A DNA stretch of 49,455 nucleotides from Alloscardovia venturai (lineage in GTDB: Bacteria > Actinomycetota > Actinomycetes > Actinomycetales > Bifidobacteriaceae): NCBI RefSeq assembly GCF_042676605.1, contig NZ_JBHTHQ010000010.1, forward strand, positions 1 to 49,455. Reading direction: 5' to 3'. A program made the translations under genes and the position numbers. The notes beneath the pieces are model-generated. The model had not been told where the DNA came from and did no database searches. It was given only the letters and a program-made list of their open reading frames with translations. This document shows, piece by piece, positions 6,110 to 14,629 of the stretch. Numbering within the stretch: the stretch's first letter is position 1; every line of letters begins with the position of its first letter.

Positions 6110-6353
6110 CGTAATTTACCTCATGAATTGTGCCACCTGTTGTGTCCATCCGTGCTTTCGCGGCGCGAAGATGCGCCATATTTTCCTCGCTGTAGAATGG
6201 GTCAACGTTTAATTCGAAGGGTATGCGTTGTTCACGAGCAACTTTTTTCAGAAAAATAGTGAGTGCAGAAGACATACTCAAACCAATTTCCTCTAATGTG
6301 TGTTCTGCTTCACTCTTAGTTTCTTCATCTATCCTGAAACTGACTTGTACCAT
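6102..6353 (-). CDS. RelB/DinJ-family antitoxin
   Basis: 83 residues from the ATG at 6353, chosen because TGAGGAGATTACC provides a strong ribosome binding site. A longer frame back to 6464 has none and adds residues not typical of the family. The N-terminal ribbon-helix-helix reads MVQVSFRIDEETKSEAEHTL then IGLSMSSALTIFLKKVARE, the DinJ/RelB pattern. The C-terminal tail (PFYSEENMAHLRAAKARMD) would wrap the toxin. It is first in the operon with the YoeB-type toxin. A DinJ-type antitoxin with a YoeB toxin differs from the textbook YefM-YoeB pair. A likely -10 (TATACT, minus strand) lies near 6380-6390. Confidence 0.9.
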   Translation of the reverse strand: MVQVSFRIDEETKSEAEHTLEEIGLSMSSALTIFLKKVAREQRIPFELNVDPFYSEENMAHLRAAKARMDTTGGTIHEVNYDD

Positions 6354-6629
6354 GGTAATCTCCTCATAATGTGTAGCAAAAGTATAGCATAATGCAGGCA
6401 ATTCGGCATTTGCGTTCATTTTGATTGGAGATACTCTCTTATCCTGATTTATCAATTGAATCACTACAACCTAGCTCCGTGGCTAGTAGTCATATAAAAA
6501 TTCTTGCCGCATCCTTATCGACTAATCTGCGCTTGCCTGCGTGACTTACAGATACGTGTGCGGCAAGAGCTGAAAACTCTTTACAGAAGCAGAAACGGAA
6601 TAGAAGTGCCCTTCCCCACGTCTTCTATC

Positions 6630-7892
6630 CTACGCGCACGGAATCGTGATAATCGTCTCACTTGAGCCAGTTTGTGAGTTTCTGAATTCTACGAAACCGT
6701 GATGGGCGCCGGCGATACGCGATACGATGACTAACCCTAGTCCGTGCTCAGGGAGCGTTTTCAAAGCAGAATGAGAATATTGAGAGTTCACATCACGCAG
6801 GCTGCTCAGGATATCTTGTGGATACCCTGAGCCTGAGTCGGCTACGATAATTTCGAGGTTCTTTTTATGCTTCAAAAAACCTGAGCGAGTTATAGTTGCG
6901 GAAATGGTAATAGTGCAGCCGTCTGGATTGTGCTTGATACTATTGCGCACAAGATTAGTGATCATACGGGAAAAGAGTGATGCATCGGTTTTAGCCTCAA
7001 CTTTCTGCGTTTCATCACTGATATTGACTGCTATATCGTACTTCTCTTCGATTCCCTCATTGATGATTTGGGCGATAGTTGACCGAATGAGTGGCGCTAT
7101 ACGTTGTTTTTTCATAGTGAGTGATTGTGATGCATATTCTAGACGGTTCGCCATGTTCAAATCAGAGATGAGCAGTGCTACATGATTCGTATTTGCCACT
7201 ATCTGCTGTGCAAGGCTCTGAGTTTCCTCATCATTATCGAGGTTGTGAGAAATTTCATCAGAATAGGCGAGAATGAGTTGTAAAGGCGTGCGCACGTCGT
7301 GAGATACTGCTGCAATCCATTCCGTCCGAGCTTTGCTTCGTTCATGCGCGTTAAATCGTGTGATTGCGTAAGTGATGATGAGCAGCATTGCGACGTTAAG
7401 CAGCAGCCCTACAGGGAAAAACCACATGTCGCGCATATCTTGAACGAGCAGGAATTTCCACAGACTATCTCGGGGATAACCGAGCACTAATAAGTTGCCG
7501 TTACTCGTCCACACGTCCACGGGATAGTCCTTTAAGTACCAGCGTGTGAATGAGGCGATATCAGCGCGTGAATAAGTGTTAGGAATATTGCGCGGTTTGC
7601 GGTAGCTCCAGATGACATGTCCGTTTTTGTCGAGGAACATCGCCCAGTTATGAGAGGAACGGAGCTCTTCGCGTACTGGAGATGAAAGATTACATGTGCC
7701 AGATGAATTACAGGTTAGTGCGTGTGCGATGTGCTCTACTTTTGAGGTGTTGTCGGCTTTTACGGTACCTAGGTATGCTGCGCTTATGAGAAAGAGACCA
7801 TTGACGAGCATGACGAAGAGCAGCGACATGAAGAGGAAAAGAATCTGGCGCGTGAAATGTGTGATAGAGGGGTTATGAGCGAAAATATTCAT
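6630..7892 (-). CDS. Two-component sensor histidine kinase
   Basis: About 420 residues from ATG 7892; a frame extending to 7985 overlaps the regulator gene and adds an unlikely N-terminus. Two membrane helices (about residues 15-45 and 165-190) bracket an extracellular loop of about 120 residues with two cysteines (TCNSSGTCN). The kinase core shows the H-box VSHDVRTPLQLILAYS, the N-box NLVRNSIKHN, the G1 box VADSGSGYP and the G2 box HGLGLVIVSR. It follows the response regulator gene by 23 bp in one operon. The large loop argues against an intramembrane-sensing BceS-type kinase. The signal is unknown, but a divergent ABC transporter suggests peptide antibiotic or envelope stress. Confidence 0.9.
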   Translation of the reverse strand: MNIFAHNPSITHFTRQILFLFMSLLFVMLVNGLFLISAAYLGTVKADNTSKVEHIAHALTCNSSGTCNLSSPVREELRSSHNWAMFLDKNGHVIWSYRKPRNIPNTYSRADIASFTRWYLKDYPVDVWTSNGNLLVLGYPRDSLWKFLLVQDMRDMWFFPVGLLLNVAMLLIITYAITRFNAHERSKARTEWIAAVSHDVRTPLQLILAYSDEISHNLDNDEETQSLAQQIVANTNHVALLISDLNMANRLEYASQSLTMKKQRIAPLIRSTIAQIINEGIEEKYDIAVNISDETQKVEAKTDASLFSRMITNLVRNSIKHNPDGCTITISATITRSGFLKHKKNLEIIVADSGSGYPQDILSSLRDVNSQYSHSALKTLPEHGLGLVIVSRIAGAHHGFVEFRNSQTGSSETIITIPCA

Positions 7893-7915
7893 GCTGGTTT
7901 TCTGTAAATCTGCTA

Positions 7916-8767
7916 TTAGAGAGTTTGAGATGGAGCTGTAGGCGCAGCAAGGCGGTATCCTAGTCCGCGTGCTGTGAGGATCCATTGTGGTTTGCTAGGG
8001 TCTTCTTCGATTTTGTCGCGAAGTCTATGCATGTGAACCATGAGACTATTTTCATAACCGAAAGAGTTTCCCCATACAGACTCCATAAGTGAGTCAGTAG
8101 TGACGATAATTCCACGGTTGTCACGTAATATTTTGAGGATAGTGAGTTCTGTCGCTGTTAAAGGTATGTCCTTTATAGGTTTTGGCATAGATTGTGAATT
8201 TTTCTGAGCTACTTGGTGAGCTATACCAGTTGAAAAGTCTATCGTTACGTCCCCTAAAGTGAGGAGATCATGCTCGGCGCCGTTTACTTGGCTAGAACCT
8301 ATGGATACTGTGTGGGAGACTGATGGCACGGTATATGTCCGTCGGAGAACGGCGTTGAGTCTCAGTAGTAGTTCTTGAGGAAGAAAAGGCTTGGTTATAT
8401 AGTCATCTGCTCCCATACCGAGACCGTGCAATCGTGCTTCATCTTCATCACGTGCAGACAGAAAGAGCGCTGGGGAGGTATTGTCTTTCTGAATCATTCG
8501 CAGGAGCTCAAATCCATCACCATCAGGCAGCATCACGTCAAGGAGAAAAGCTTCCGGTCTCCATGTTTTGGCGAGCTCAAGAGCGTGGGAGACAGTTCCT
8601 GCTGCTTGAACAGCGATATAGCCGTCTCGGCGAAGAATATTGAGCAGTAATTTTTGAAGCTCCGCCTCGTCCTCTACCACGAGGATGCGCTTTGTATGGA
8701 ATACGTCAGGCGTGAGTGGTGGAGAGACTTTCTCGCGTGGTGTGTATATAGACAAATCAGGAGACAT
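7916..8767 (-). CDS. OmpR-family response regulator
   Basis: A 283-residue protein. The receiver domain (about 27-140) carries the acidic pair in LVVEDEAE, phosphoacceptor Asp77 in FLLDVMLP, and conserved Lys126 in DDYITKPF. A long linker (about 145-200) leads to a winged-helix output domain (LTATELTILKILRDN, then LRDKIEEDPSKPQWILTARG). It is first in the operon with the kinase. Its promoter shares the 187-bp divergent region with the ABC transporter genes. The linker is longer than in most family members. Confidence 0.92.
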   Translation of the reverse strand: MSPDLSIYTPREKVSPPLTPDVFHTKRILVVEDEAELQKLLLNILRRDGYIAVQAAGTVSHALELAKTWRPEAFLLDVMLPDGDGFELLRMIQKDNTSPALFLSARDEDEARLHGLGMGADDYITKPFLPQELLLRLNAVLRRTYTVPSVSHTVSIGSSQVNGAEHDLLTLGDVTIDFSTGIAHQVAQKNSQSMPKPIKDIPLTATELTILKILRDNRGIIVTTDSLMESVWGNSFGYENSLMVHMHRLRDKIEEDPSKPQWILTARGLGYRLAAPTAPSQTL

Positions 8768-8823
8768 ATACGTAATTCTACGGCTCTCTATGTGAATACT
8801 TTCCCTCTAGGGTGATAATCGTA

Positions 8824-8857
8824 ACTTTCGTAAGAAAACTGTAAGGTTTGCGAAAGT
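8824..8857. promoter_or_regulatory. Inverted repeat in the divergent regulator/ABC promoter region
   Basis: ACTTTCG (8824-8830) and CGAAAGT (8851-8857) are perfect 7-bp inverted halves, 20 bp apart, with GTAAG repeated between them. The site lies between the response regulator start (8767) and the ABC operon start (8955) and is a plausible binding site for the regulator. No strong -35/-10 pair was identified. Confidence 0.45.
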
Positions 8858-8954
8858 ATGACGAAAGACGAATTTGCCATTATGGCAGAGGTAAATCATT
8901 CAGTTGCGGATGGGCGCAGCTTAAGAGACGTTGTAATGTACTAAAGGAGAATTT

Positions 8955-9947
8955 ATGGATAGTGCAATTTCCACTCGTGAATTGACGAAAATATATAAAG
9001 GCGTGCCTGCTGTCTCGCAGGTGAATCTTAATATTCCGCAAGGAAGCGTTTACGGGTTTCTAGGACCGAACGGAGCGGGTAAAACTACCACGATGAAAAT
9101 GATTCTTGGTCTAATTCATCCAACAAGTGGGTCAGTTTCTGTATTAGGCACGCCTATGAATCAGAAAAATCGTTTGGAGATTTTGCGTTCTGTTGGTTCG
9201 CTTATCGAACAGCCAAGCTATTACGGCAATCTTACCGCTTATGAGAACTTGGACATTGTTCGGCATCTCAAGAATCTCCCTGAATCTGTTATAGCTGAAG
9301 CACTGCATACTGTACAGCTTGATCCTCAATCGAAGAAGCTAGTAAAACATTTCTCTTTAGGTATGAAGCAGCGGCTGGGAACCGCAGCTGCGCTACTTGG
9401 CAGACCTCGGGTACTTCTTCTTGATGAGCCGACAAATGGCCTCGATCCAGCAGGAATTCAAGAAATTCGAGAACTCATACGTACTCTGCCACACGCTTTC
9501 GGAATGACAGTTCTTGTATCAAGCCATCTTCTTTCCGAAATTGATCAAATGGCTCAGTACGTGGGAATAATTTCCCATGGTTCGATGAAGTTTGACGGAA
9601 GTCTCGAATCACTTCATAGGAAGGCGCACTCATGGGTAAGCATAAGAACGACAGATAGTGAAAGTGCAGTAAATATTCTGAAGACAGAGATGAGCGACCG
9701 CGATAATTTTTACAATGTCCAAGCTGACTCGCATGAAGAAGGATATTTTACTCTCAATGTGCTTGACGATGATGTGATAGCCCACGTCACGCGGCTTCTT
9801 ATCACTCAAGGAATTGATGTGCTCCGTGTGGAAGAGCATCATGAGGATTTGGAATCTATATTTCTCAGTATGACGGAAGACGTTAAGGAGACTGATGGCG
9901 GGGTAGAACCCTTAAGTAAAAATATGAGAGAGGACGTCGTACGATGA
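8955..9947 (+). CDS. ABC transporter ATPase, lantibiotic-immunity/BcrA type
   Basis: A 330-residue protein with ribosome binding site AAAGGAG before the ATG. It has Walker A (GPNGAGKTTT, about 38-47), Q-loop area (IEQPSYYGNLTAYENLD), signature (SLGMKQRLGTA), Walker B (VLLLDEPTNGLDPAG) and switch His (VSSHLLSE). The 110-residue C-terminal extension is typical of the BcrA/LanF subfamily that exports or detoxifies peptide antibiotics. The stop overlaps the start of the first permease by 4 bases. The divergent two-component system is the obvious candidate controller. The substrate cannot be named from sequence. Confidence 0.9.
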   Translation: MDSAISTRELTKIYKGVPAVSQVNLNIPQGSVYGFLGPNGAGKTTTMKMILGLIHPTSGSVSVLGTPMNQKNRLEILRSVGSLIEQPSYYGNLTAYENLDIVRHLKNLPESVIAEALHTVQLDPQSKKLVKHFSLGMKQRLGTAAALLGRPRVLLLDEPTNGLDPAGIQEIRELIRTLPHAFGMTVLVSSHLLSEIDQMAQYVGIISHGSMKFDGSLESLHRKAHSWVSIRTTDSESAVNILKTEMSDRDNFYNVQADSHEEGYFTLNVLDDDVIAHVTRLLITQGIDVLRVEEHHEDLESIFLSMTEDVKETDGGVEPLSKNMREDVVR

Positions 9948-10690
9948 AAAAGTTAGTATCTGACGTAAGACTCGAATTCATGAAAATGCGTAGGCAGCAT
10001 ATATGGCTTGTCCTTCTTATCTCCGTACCGATTCTTGCAAAATGTGCTACAACAGGTAAAGGCAGTATTGCGGACGGATATACGAGAAGTTTTTATGGAG
10101 CTCCATTGTATAACGCAATTCTTATGCCAATCCTATGCGCCACTATTGCATCTCGCATATGTGAAAATGAGTATGAGGGGCATGCTTTTAAGCAACTTAT
10201 GACTATGCAAAAACCGCGTGAACTGTTTACAGCAAAATTTGTAGTAGCAGCTTTACTAATGGCGATTGTGTGCTGTGTACAGCCTATAACGATTCTTGTG
10301 ACTGGAAAAATGTATCACTATGCAGATGCTGTGACTGCATCAGACATTTTGTTTTTCGCGTTTTCTCAGTACATAGTGTGTATCTTTTTTATCATTGTGA
10401 TTCAGATTATTTCTCTCTATGTAGAGAATCAGTTCGTCCCCATGTCAATAGGAGTGATACTGAGTCTGCTGGGTCTCTTTTCCATGTTTTTCCCTCCTTC
10501 AGTCATGAGATTCATGCCGAGTTCGTATTTTGCCCTGCTAAATTTTGTGGGAATGAATTGGGATAGAGCTGGACGATCCGTAAGCTATTACCGTATGGGC
10601 TATCCATGGGGGTATGTGGCGATTCTGGCAGCGGTTATCATCGCTCTCTACACCGTTTCACTTCGCTGGTTTGTCAACAAAGAGAACTAA
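9944..10690 (+). CDS. ABC transporter permease (LanE/LanG type)
   Basis: A 248-residue protein with about six membrane helices and an N-terminal cytoplasmic segment (DVRLEFMKMRRQHIW) typical of lantibiotic-immunity permeases (ABC-2 family). An early helix (WLVLLISVPILA) is followed by hydrophobic segments around 50-65, 100-120, 135-160, 170-195 and 218-240. It is translationally coupled to the ATPase gene (ATGA overlap) and followed 10 bp later by a second related permease, giving an ATPase-permease-permease operon. Confidence 0.85.
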   Translation: MKKLVSDVRLEFMKMRRQHIWLVLLISVPILAKCATTGKGSIADGYTRSFYGAPLYNAILMPILCATIASRICENEYEGHAFKQLMTMQKPRELFTAKFVVAALLMAIVCCVQPITILVTGKMYHYADAVTASDILFFAFSQYIVCIFFIIVIQIISLYVENQFVPMSIGVILSLLGLFSMFFPPSVMRFMPSSYFALLNFVGMNWDRAGRSVSYYRMGYPWGYVAILAAVIIALYTVSLRWFVNKEN

Positions 10691-10700
10691 GGAGAGTCTC

Positions 10701-11441
10701 ATGCGAATGTTTATGAATGTTCTTCGAGCAGAATTGCTCAAGATGAGCCGTTCGACTGTATGGGTAGTCCTTGTCGTTATCCCTCTTATTACAGCAGTTA
10801 TGGGGTCGTTTAATTATGTTAATAATCTTGGCGTATTGACTCCAAGTTGGGCAAATCTATGGACACAGCATAGCCTATTCTTGTGCTATTTCTTTTCTCC
10901 TGCACTTATCGGCATAATATGCTCATATCTTTGGCACTTTGAGCATCAACGCAACAATTGGAATATCGTCCTCACACAGCCAGTCACGATGACTGCATTA
11001 GTGGTATCAAAGATTGTTGTAGCATCCTTGCTCTTTGGATTTGTCCTAAGCATGGTCGGTATTTTCTACTGGGAAAGTGGAAGAATTCTCCGAGTTCCTG
11101 GAAATTTCCCGCCCGAATTTGGCTTATGGCTTGTACGCGGCTGGTTAGCGGGAATCGCTGTCATTTCTGTGCAGTCTATCATTTCGTTGTTTGTCCGCAA
11201 TTTTGCCGCGCCTGTTGCGATAGCAATGGTGCTGGGAATAGCCGGACTTGGTGTGACTGCCGAAGGACTTGAGCTGTATTATCCTTTTAGCTTGCTTCAA
11301 ATCTCTATGAATAGTAATGGAACAAGTGGATTAAGTGCTCATGACGTAACTACTTTTATAATCATGACGATGTGCTACATCGTTATTCCTATTATTATCT
11401 CTGTTGCCATTTTAAGAAAGAAAGACGTTGACTCAAAATAG
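10701..11441 (+). CDS. ABC transporter permease (LanE/LanG type), second subunit
   Basis: 246 residues from ATG 10701, supported by AAGGAG seven bases upstream. The longer upstream frame overlaps the first permease and is not favoured. It begins MRMFMNVLRAELLKMSRST, the same cytoplasmic lead-in as its partner, followed by about six membrane helices. Together with the ATPase and first permease it forms a FEG-like three-gene exporter. A few weakly terminator-like bases follow, but no clear hairpin was seen before the XRE gene. Confidence 0.85.
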   Translation: MRMFMNVLRAELLKMSRSTVWVVLVVIPLITAVMGSFNYVNNLGVLTPSWANLWTQHSLFLCYFFSPALIGIICSYLWHFEHQRNNWNIVLTQPVTMTALVVSKIVVASLLFGFVLSMVGIFYWESGRILRVPGNFPPEFGLWLVRGWLAGIAVISVQSIISLFVRNFAAPVAIAMVLGIAGLGVTAEGLELYYPFSLLQISMNSNGTSGLSAHDVTTFIIMTMCYIVIPIIISVAILRKKDVDSK

Positions 11442-11515
11442 TTCGAGAACCTCTCTACTCTTCTGTCCACTAGGTTACTCGCTTGTAGTATTGCCATGAT
11501 ACTCGCGCAAGAATC

Positions 11516-11542
11516 TTGAATATTTCTGTGAAAATTTATAGT
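11516..11542 (+). promoter_or_regulatory. Possible promoter of the XRE regulator gene
   Basis: TTGAAT (11516-11521) and TATAGT (11537-11542) are separated by 15 bp, shorter than ideal. A small hairpin, GTTGC/GCAAC (about 11575-11590), lies in the leader. Confidence 0.3.
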
Positions 11543-11635
11543 CACACGCCGCACTAGCGGTAAATGTTATTCGACGTTGCTTGCCGCAACGAGAGGAAAA
11601 GAATACAGTGACAAGAAAAGGAAAGGAGGCTTCTC

Positions 11636-12157
11636 ATTCTTAGCGAAAATATAAAAACAATGAGAAAAGCAAAAGGACTTTCCCAAGATGACCTTGCACT
11701 TGAACTTGGCGTTGTACGGCAGACGGTTTCTAAATGGGAAAGAGGTTTATCCGTTCCTGATGCACAAATGCTTATTCGCTTGTCTGAGGTTTTTGACACT
11801 CGAGTAAGTATGCTCCTCGGAGAAAACATCATTGAGAAAGAAGCAGATGAAATGGAAAAAATTTCAGAAAAATTAGAAATTACCAATAGCGAGCTAGCGC
11901 ACAAAAAAGAAAAGCACCGCACAATTCTCCTGTGGATACTCATTCTTCTTTGCGTTGCTACAGTTGCCATCTTTATAGCTCTTGCTTCTGCTGGCAGCCC
12001 ATACCTGTCATGGAACTATCATGATCCGGAAACGGCTGTACTTGGTGTCATTTGTCACGGCTTTGAATGGATATTTATGCGACTAGCACCATTTATTTTT
12101 GCTGGTACGCTGGCGGGAAGCATTTTTCTCATTATGGAGAAAGACGATAAAGAGTAA
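11636..12157 (+). CDS. Membrane-anchored XRE-family regulator
   Basis: The N-terminal helix-turn-helix (GLSQDDLALELGVVRQTVSK) follows the XRE pattern. A charged coiled stretch (about 65-95) and two membrane helices (HRTILLWILILLCVATVAIF and a C-terminal one, APFIFAGTLAGSIFLIM) come after it. The first ATG (11660) has no suitably spaced ribosome binding site. A strong AAAGGAGG (11622-11629) stands 6 bp before ATT at 11636, which would add LSENIKT in frame, the usual start of this family. I therefore favour an ATT start, or an original ATG/TTG start that has been lost. The gene follows the ABC operon and may sense or regulate it. Confidence 0.75.
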   Translation: MLSENIKTMRKAKGLSQDDLALELGVVRQTVSKWERGLSVPDAQMLIRLSEVFDTRVSMLLGENIIEKEADEMEKISEKLEITNSELAHKKEKHRTILLWILILLCVATVAIFIALASAGSPYLSWNYHDPETAVLGVICHGFEWIFMRLAPFIFAGTLAGSIFLIMEKDDKE

Positions 12158-12181
12158 AAGGGAGATTAAAAGTCAAAAGAA

Positions 12182-12227
12182 GCCGAGGCATAAGTGATAT
12201 ATAGTACTATCCTTCTTGTGCCTCGGC
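12182..12227 (-). terminator. Terminator between convergent XRE and MetE-family genes
   Basis: Arms GCCGAGGCA (12182-12190) and TGCCTCGGC (12219-12227), with partial extension of the stem. The T-rich side is on the minus strand (below 12182), which suits the MetE-family gene. It may also serve the plus-strand XRE gene. Confidence 0.6.
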
Positions 12228-12321
12228 ACAGTAAGCTAGGTGAAGATTAAATTATAAAGGGCCGAGCTGCAATTGCGTCACGTTGGGCGCTCAGTCACTG
12301 TGACGACAGGGGAATCGCACA

Positions 12322-13518
12322 TTACCTACTCATATGCTCGGAAGCAAGCTTCGCTCCGGCAGCGAGCGTCTCAAGCTTCGCCCATGCGATATGAGAGTGA
12401 ACGCGCCCGCCCAGCCCGCAGTCAGTCGAAGCTACCACGCGTTCAGATCCGACGAGAGATACAAAGCGCTCAATACGATCGGCGACGAGTTCCGGATGTT
12501 CGATGACATTAGTAGCGTGAGATACGACACCTGGGATTAGGTACTTTTCTGGGGCGAGATCGATGTCTTTCCAGATTTTCCATTCATGCTCATGTCGTGC
12601 GTTCGCTGCCTCAAACGTCAAGCCATTTGCTCGTACGGACAGTGCTAAATCTACGATATTCTTAAACTCTAAATCTGTAGAGTGTGGTCCGTGCCAGGAG
12701 CCCCAGCATACGTGATAGCGTACCTGTGCAGGATCGATACCTTCGAGTGCCCAATTGAGCGCTTCTATGCGCTCGCGAGAGAACTGCCGATACTGCTCTA
12801 CGCTTGGAGCTACCTTGAATTGGTCCCAAGACTCTGCCAAATCTGGGGCATCAATCTGTACCGTTAGGCCAGAATCTGTGATGAGTTTGTACTCTTTGCG
12901 AAGTTCCTTCGCCCATGCCCAAATTGCGTCCAAATCATTGTCATAATATTGGTTTCCGATGCGCGAAGCTGCTGCAGGGGAGAGAGAAGCAATAAAACCA
13001 TCAGATACAGGTTTTCCAACTTTCTCCAACGCTCCCTTCAACGCATGGATGTCACGATTTACGATTTCTTCTCCGGTGTATTTCAACTCACCGGTAACAG
13101 TCGGCCATACGGGTGCTCCACTCGCGAGGTGAATCCCCGAAGTCGGGTCAAAGTATGCATCAGCAAACGCATTCCAATCACGGCGGTCTCCCATGTTATC
13201 AAGCTCGAGCTTTCCTTCCGGAGTCGGCTTATGCTCAGGGAGTTCATCGAGAATTTCTAAGCCACTAAAGCGCTCAAAAGAGTAGCTCCACCAAGCACCG
13301 TAATCAACCTTTTCGGTCATCGCATGACCATACTCGCCATCATTAACAATATCGATACCAATTTCCTGTTGCTTGGCGACGACCTTATCTGTCTCATTCG
13401 TGACAACTGTTGCGAGTTGCTCGCGTGAGATAGTGCCTTGTGCAAAATCTTGATTGGCTTTGAGAAGTTCTTCGCTGCGAGGTAAAGAACCGACGTGGCT
13501 AGTGCGAATTATGGTCAT
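12322..13518 (-). CDS. Cobalamin-independent methionine synthase family protein (MetE C-terminal domain type)
   Basis: A 398-residue protein corresponding to the catalytic C-terminal half of MetE only. The start is backed by AAGGAGACACC then ATG. N-terminal HVGSLPR is the family signature. The metal-binding region includes VRYHVCWGSWHG (His and Cys), and the second Cys lies in VASTDCGLGG; acidic residues in IVNDGEYGH fit the site. Standalone members of this size are often called 'methionine synthase II (cobalamin-independent)'. Some are core-MetE enzymes that may use a methyl donor other than polyglutamyl methyl-THF, and others are thiol alkyltransferases, so the substrate is uncertain. It appears monocistronic. 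Confidence 0.85.
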   Translation of the reverse strand: MTIIRTSHVGSLPRSEELLKANQDFAQGTISREQLATVVTNETDKVVAKQQEIGIDIVNDGEYGHAMTEKVDYGAWWSYSFERFSGLEILDELPEHKPTPEGKLELDNMGDRRDWNAFADAYFDPTSGIHLASGAPVWPTVTGELKYTGEEIVNRDIHALKGALEKVGKPVSDGFIASLSPAAASRIGNQYYDNDLDAIWAWAKELRKEYKLITDSGLTVQIDAPDLAESWDQFKVAPSVEQYRQFSRERIEALNWALEGIDPAQVRYHVCWGSWHGPHSTDLEFKNIVDLALSVRANGLTFEAANARHEHEWKIWKDIDLAPEKYLIPGVVSHATNVIEHPELVADRIERFVSLVGSERVVASTDCGLGGRVHSHIAWAKLETLAAGAKLASEHMSR

Positions 13519-13942
13519 GGTGTCTCCTTAAATCGTAAAACATTTACAGCGCGTGGTAGATGTTTCTGGTGAAACTGCTCCTATTGTATGAGACAAAACT
13601 TTTCTCATGCGCAAGACACTCTTGACTCGCTATATCAGGAACTTATAACGCGTAGAAACGCGTATAAAATTAGCTGAAAGTTACGTGGCAAAAGATGCGA
13701 GATGGAAAGCATGGATTCGATTTGGACGAGAAACGCTATGCATAAATGAATACAAAATAAACATCGAAAAATAAGCATCGAACCGCGAAAAGCGCCTGTC
13801 GGCGCGCAGGCCGCTCGCAGCGGCAAAAAATGAAGCCCGGGGCTAATGCACGATCCGATGCGAGTTTCATTGTACAGTGCGAGCAGCCACAAACCAAGTT
13901 GTGTGAAATTATGGTGTCGGAGAAGATGTTTCTCCTTTGTGC
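13519..13942 (-). other. Intergenic region with terminator-like hairpins of the Nudix operon
   Basis: About 420 bp with no convincing gene; a 110-codon minus-strand frame here has no ribosome binding site and atypical composition. Two adjacent hairpins lie at 13792-13805 (GCGCC/GGCGC) and 13810-13824 (GCCGCT/AGCGGC). On the minus strand the last is followed by TTTT, so they probably end the 13943-15794 operon. The promoter of the MetE-family gene should lie in the first 80 bp. Confidence 0.5.
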
Positions 13943-14629
13943 CTAGTGCAGTGCGTTCTCGCGCCAAAGTTTTGCGCCGGAGGCAAAATCTTGAGCAGTG
14001 GTTGCGAGAGATCGTGCATTCTTGAGTATTGCGTTGTGACGGTTGAGCTCAGAATTTTCTGGTTTGTGCGCACGCGCAGCAAGTGCGCGAGAGACGACTA
14101 TGCAGAAAGTTGCTGCGCGGTCGAGAGCAACTGCAAAGTCGCCAGTAAATGCTCCGGAGAGAATAGAGTCCGCCGTACTCGCGATGTCTTCTGCATTAGG
14201 AGAAGAATTGATACCAGCAATGGCTGAAGCAGCCGTAGGAGGAAGTTCACCCTCTCTCCATAGCGTGGCAAGAGACTTTTGATTGCGTCGCATCCATGTG
14301 CGCATCATATAGAGTCGCCATAAGATGCCGGGAAGAGACTGGGCATCGGTGTTTGCCCATAATTCTGCGATCGGCTCAATCCCTTCAGCATCCACGAGCG
14401 TGATAACGCGTTGGACAACTTCAGGATCTTGGGTATGGTGCACACTGTCCAAAAGTGCGGCCGCTGTAGAGTGTGCTAATTCGCGTAGCGCTTCGGGGTC
14501 TGCTCCGCCTGCCATATGGTCGAGCATAGCTTGATCCAGCTGTGTTGGGCGTGAAAAACGAGCCGAACCAGTACCCGACCGCGCTGAGCGGAATGCCGAG
14601 CCTGCATGTGTTATGGAGTTAGAAGACAA
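13943..14629 (-). CDS. Conserved protein of unknown function next to the Nudix gene
   Basis: A 228-residue soluble, mostly helical, Ala-rich protein with no signal peptide or membrane helix. Its flexible N-terminus (AFRSARSGTGSARFSRPTQ) precedes helical segments such as DPEALRELAHSTAAALLDS, PGILWRLYMMRTWMRRN and DFAVALDRAATFCIVVSRAL. The start overlaps the end of the Nudix gene by 11 bp, so the two are translationally coupled. No motif ties it to a known enzyme. The context (Nudix phosphatase, then ppk1) hints at nucleotide or polyphosphate metabolism, but that is guilt by association. Confidence 0.7.
   Translation of the reverse strand: MSSNSITHAGSAFRSARSGTGSARFSRPTQLDQAMLDHMAGGADPEALRELAHSTAAALLDSVHHTQDPEVVQRVITLVDAEGIEPIAELWANTDAQSLPGILWRLYMMRTWMRRNQKSLATLWREGELPPTAASAIAGINSSPNAEDIASTADSILSGAFTGDFAVALDRAATFCIVVSRALAARAHKPENSELNRHNAILKNARSLATTAQDFASGAKLWRENALH

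Noticed and set aside
6408..6429. Fifth copy of the 23-bp palindrome near the DinJ/YoeB operon
   Set aside because: Only one half (TTGCGTTCA then TTTTGA) matches; the other arm is unrelated. It is mentioned only as a possible decayed relative.
13635..13967. Minus-strand 110-codon frame in the gap after the Nudix operon
   Set aside because: It has no ribosome binding site, overlaps terminator-like hairpins and the end of the preceding gene, and its composition is atypical.
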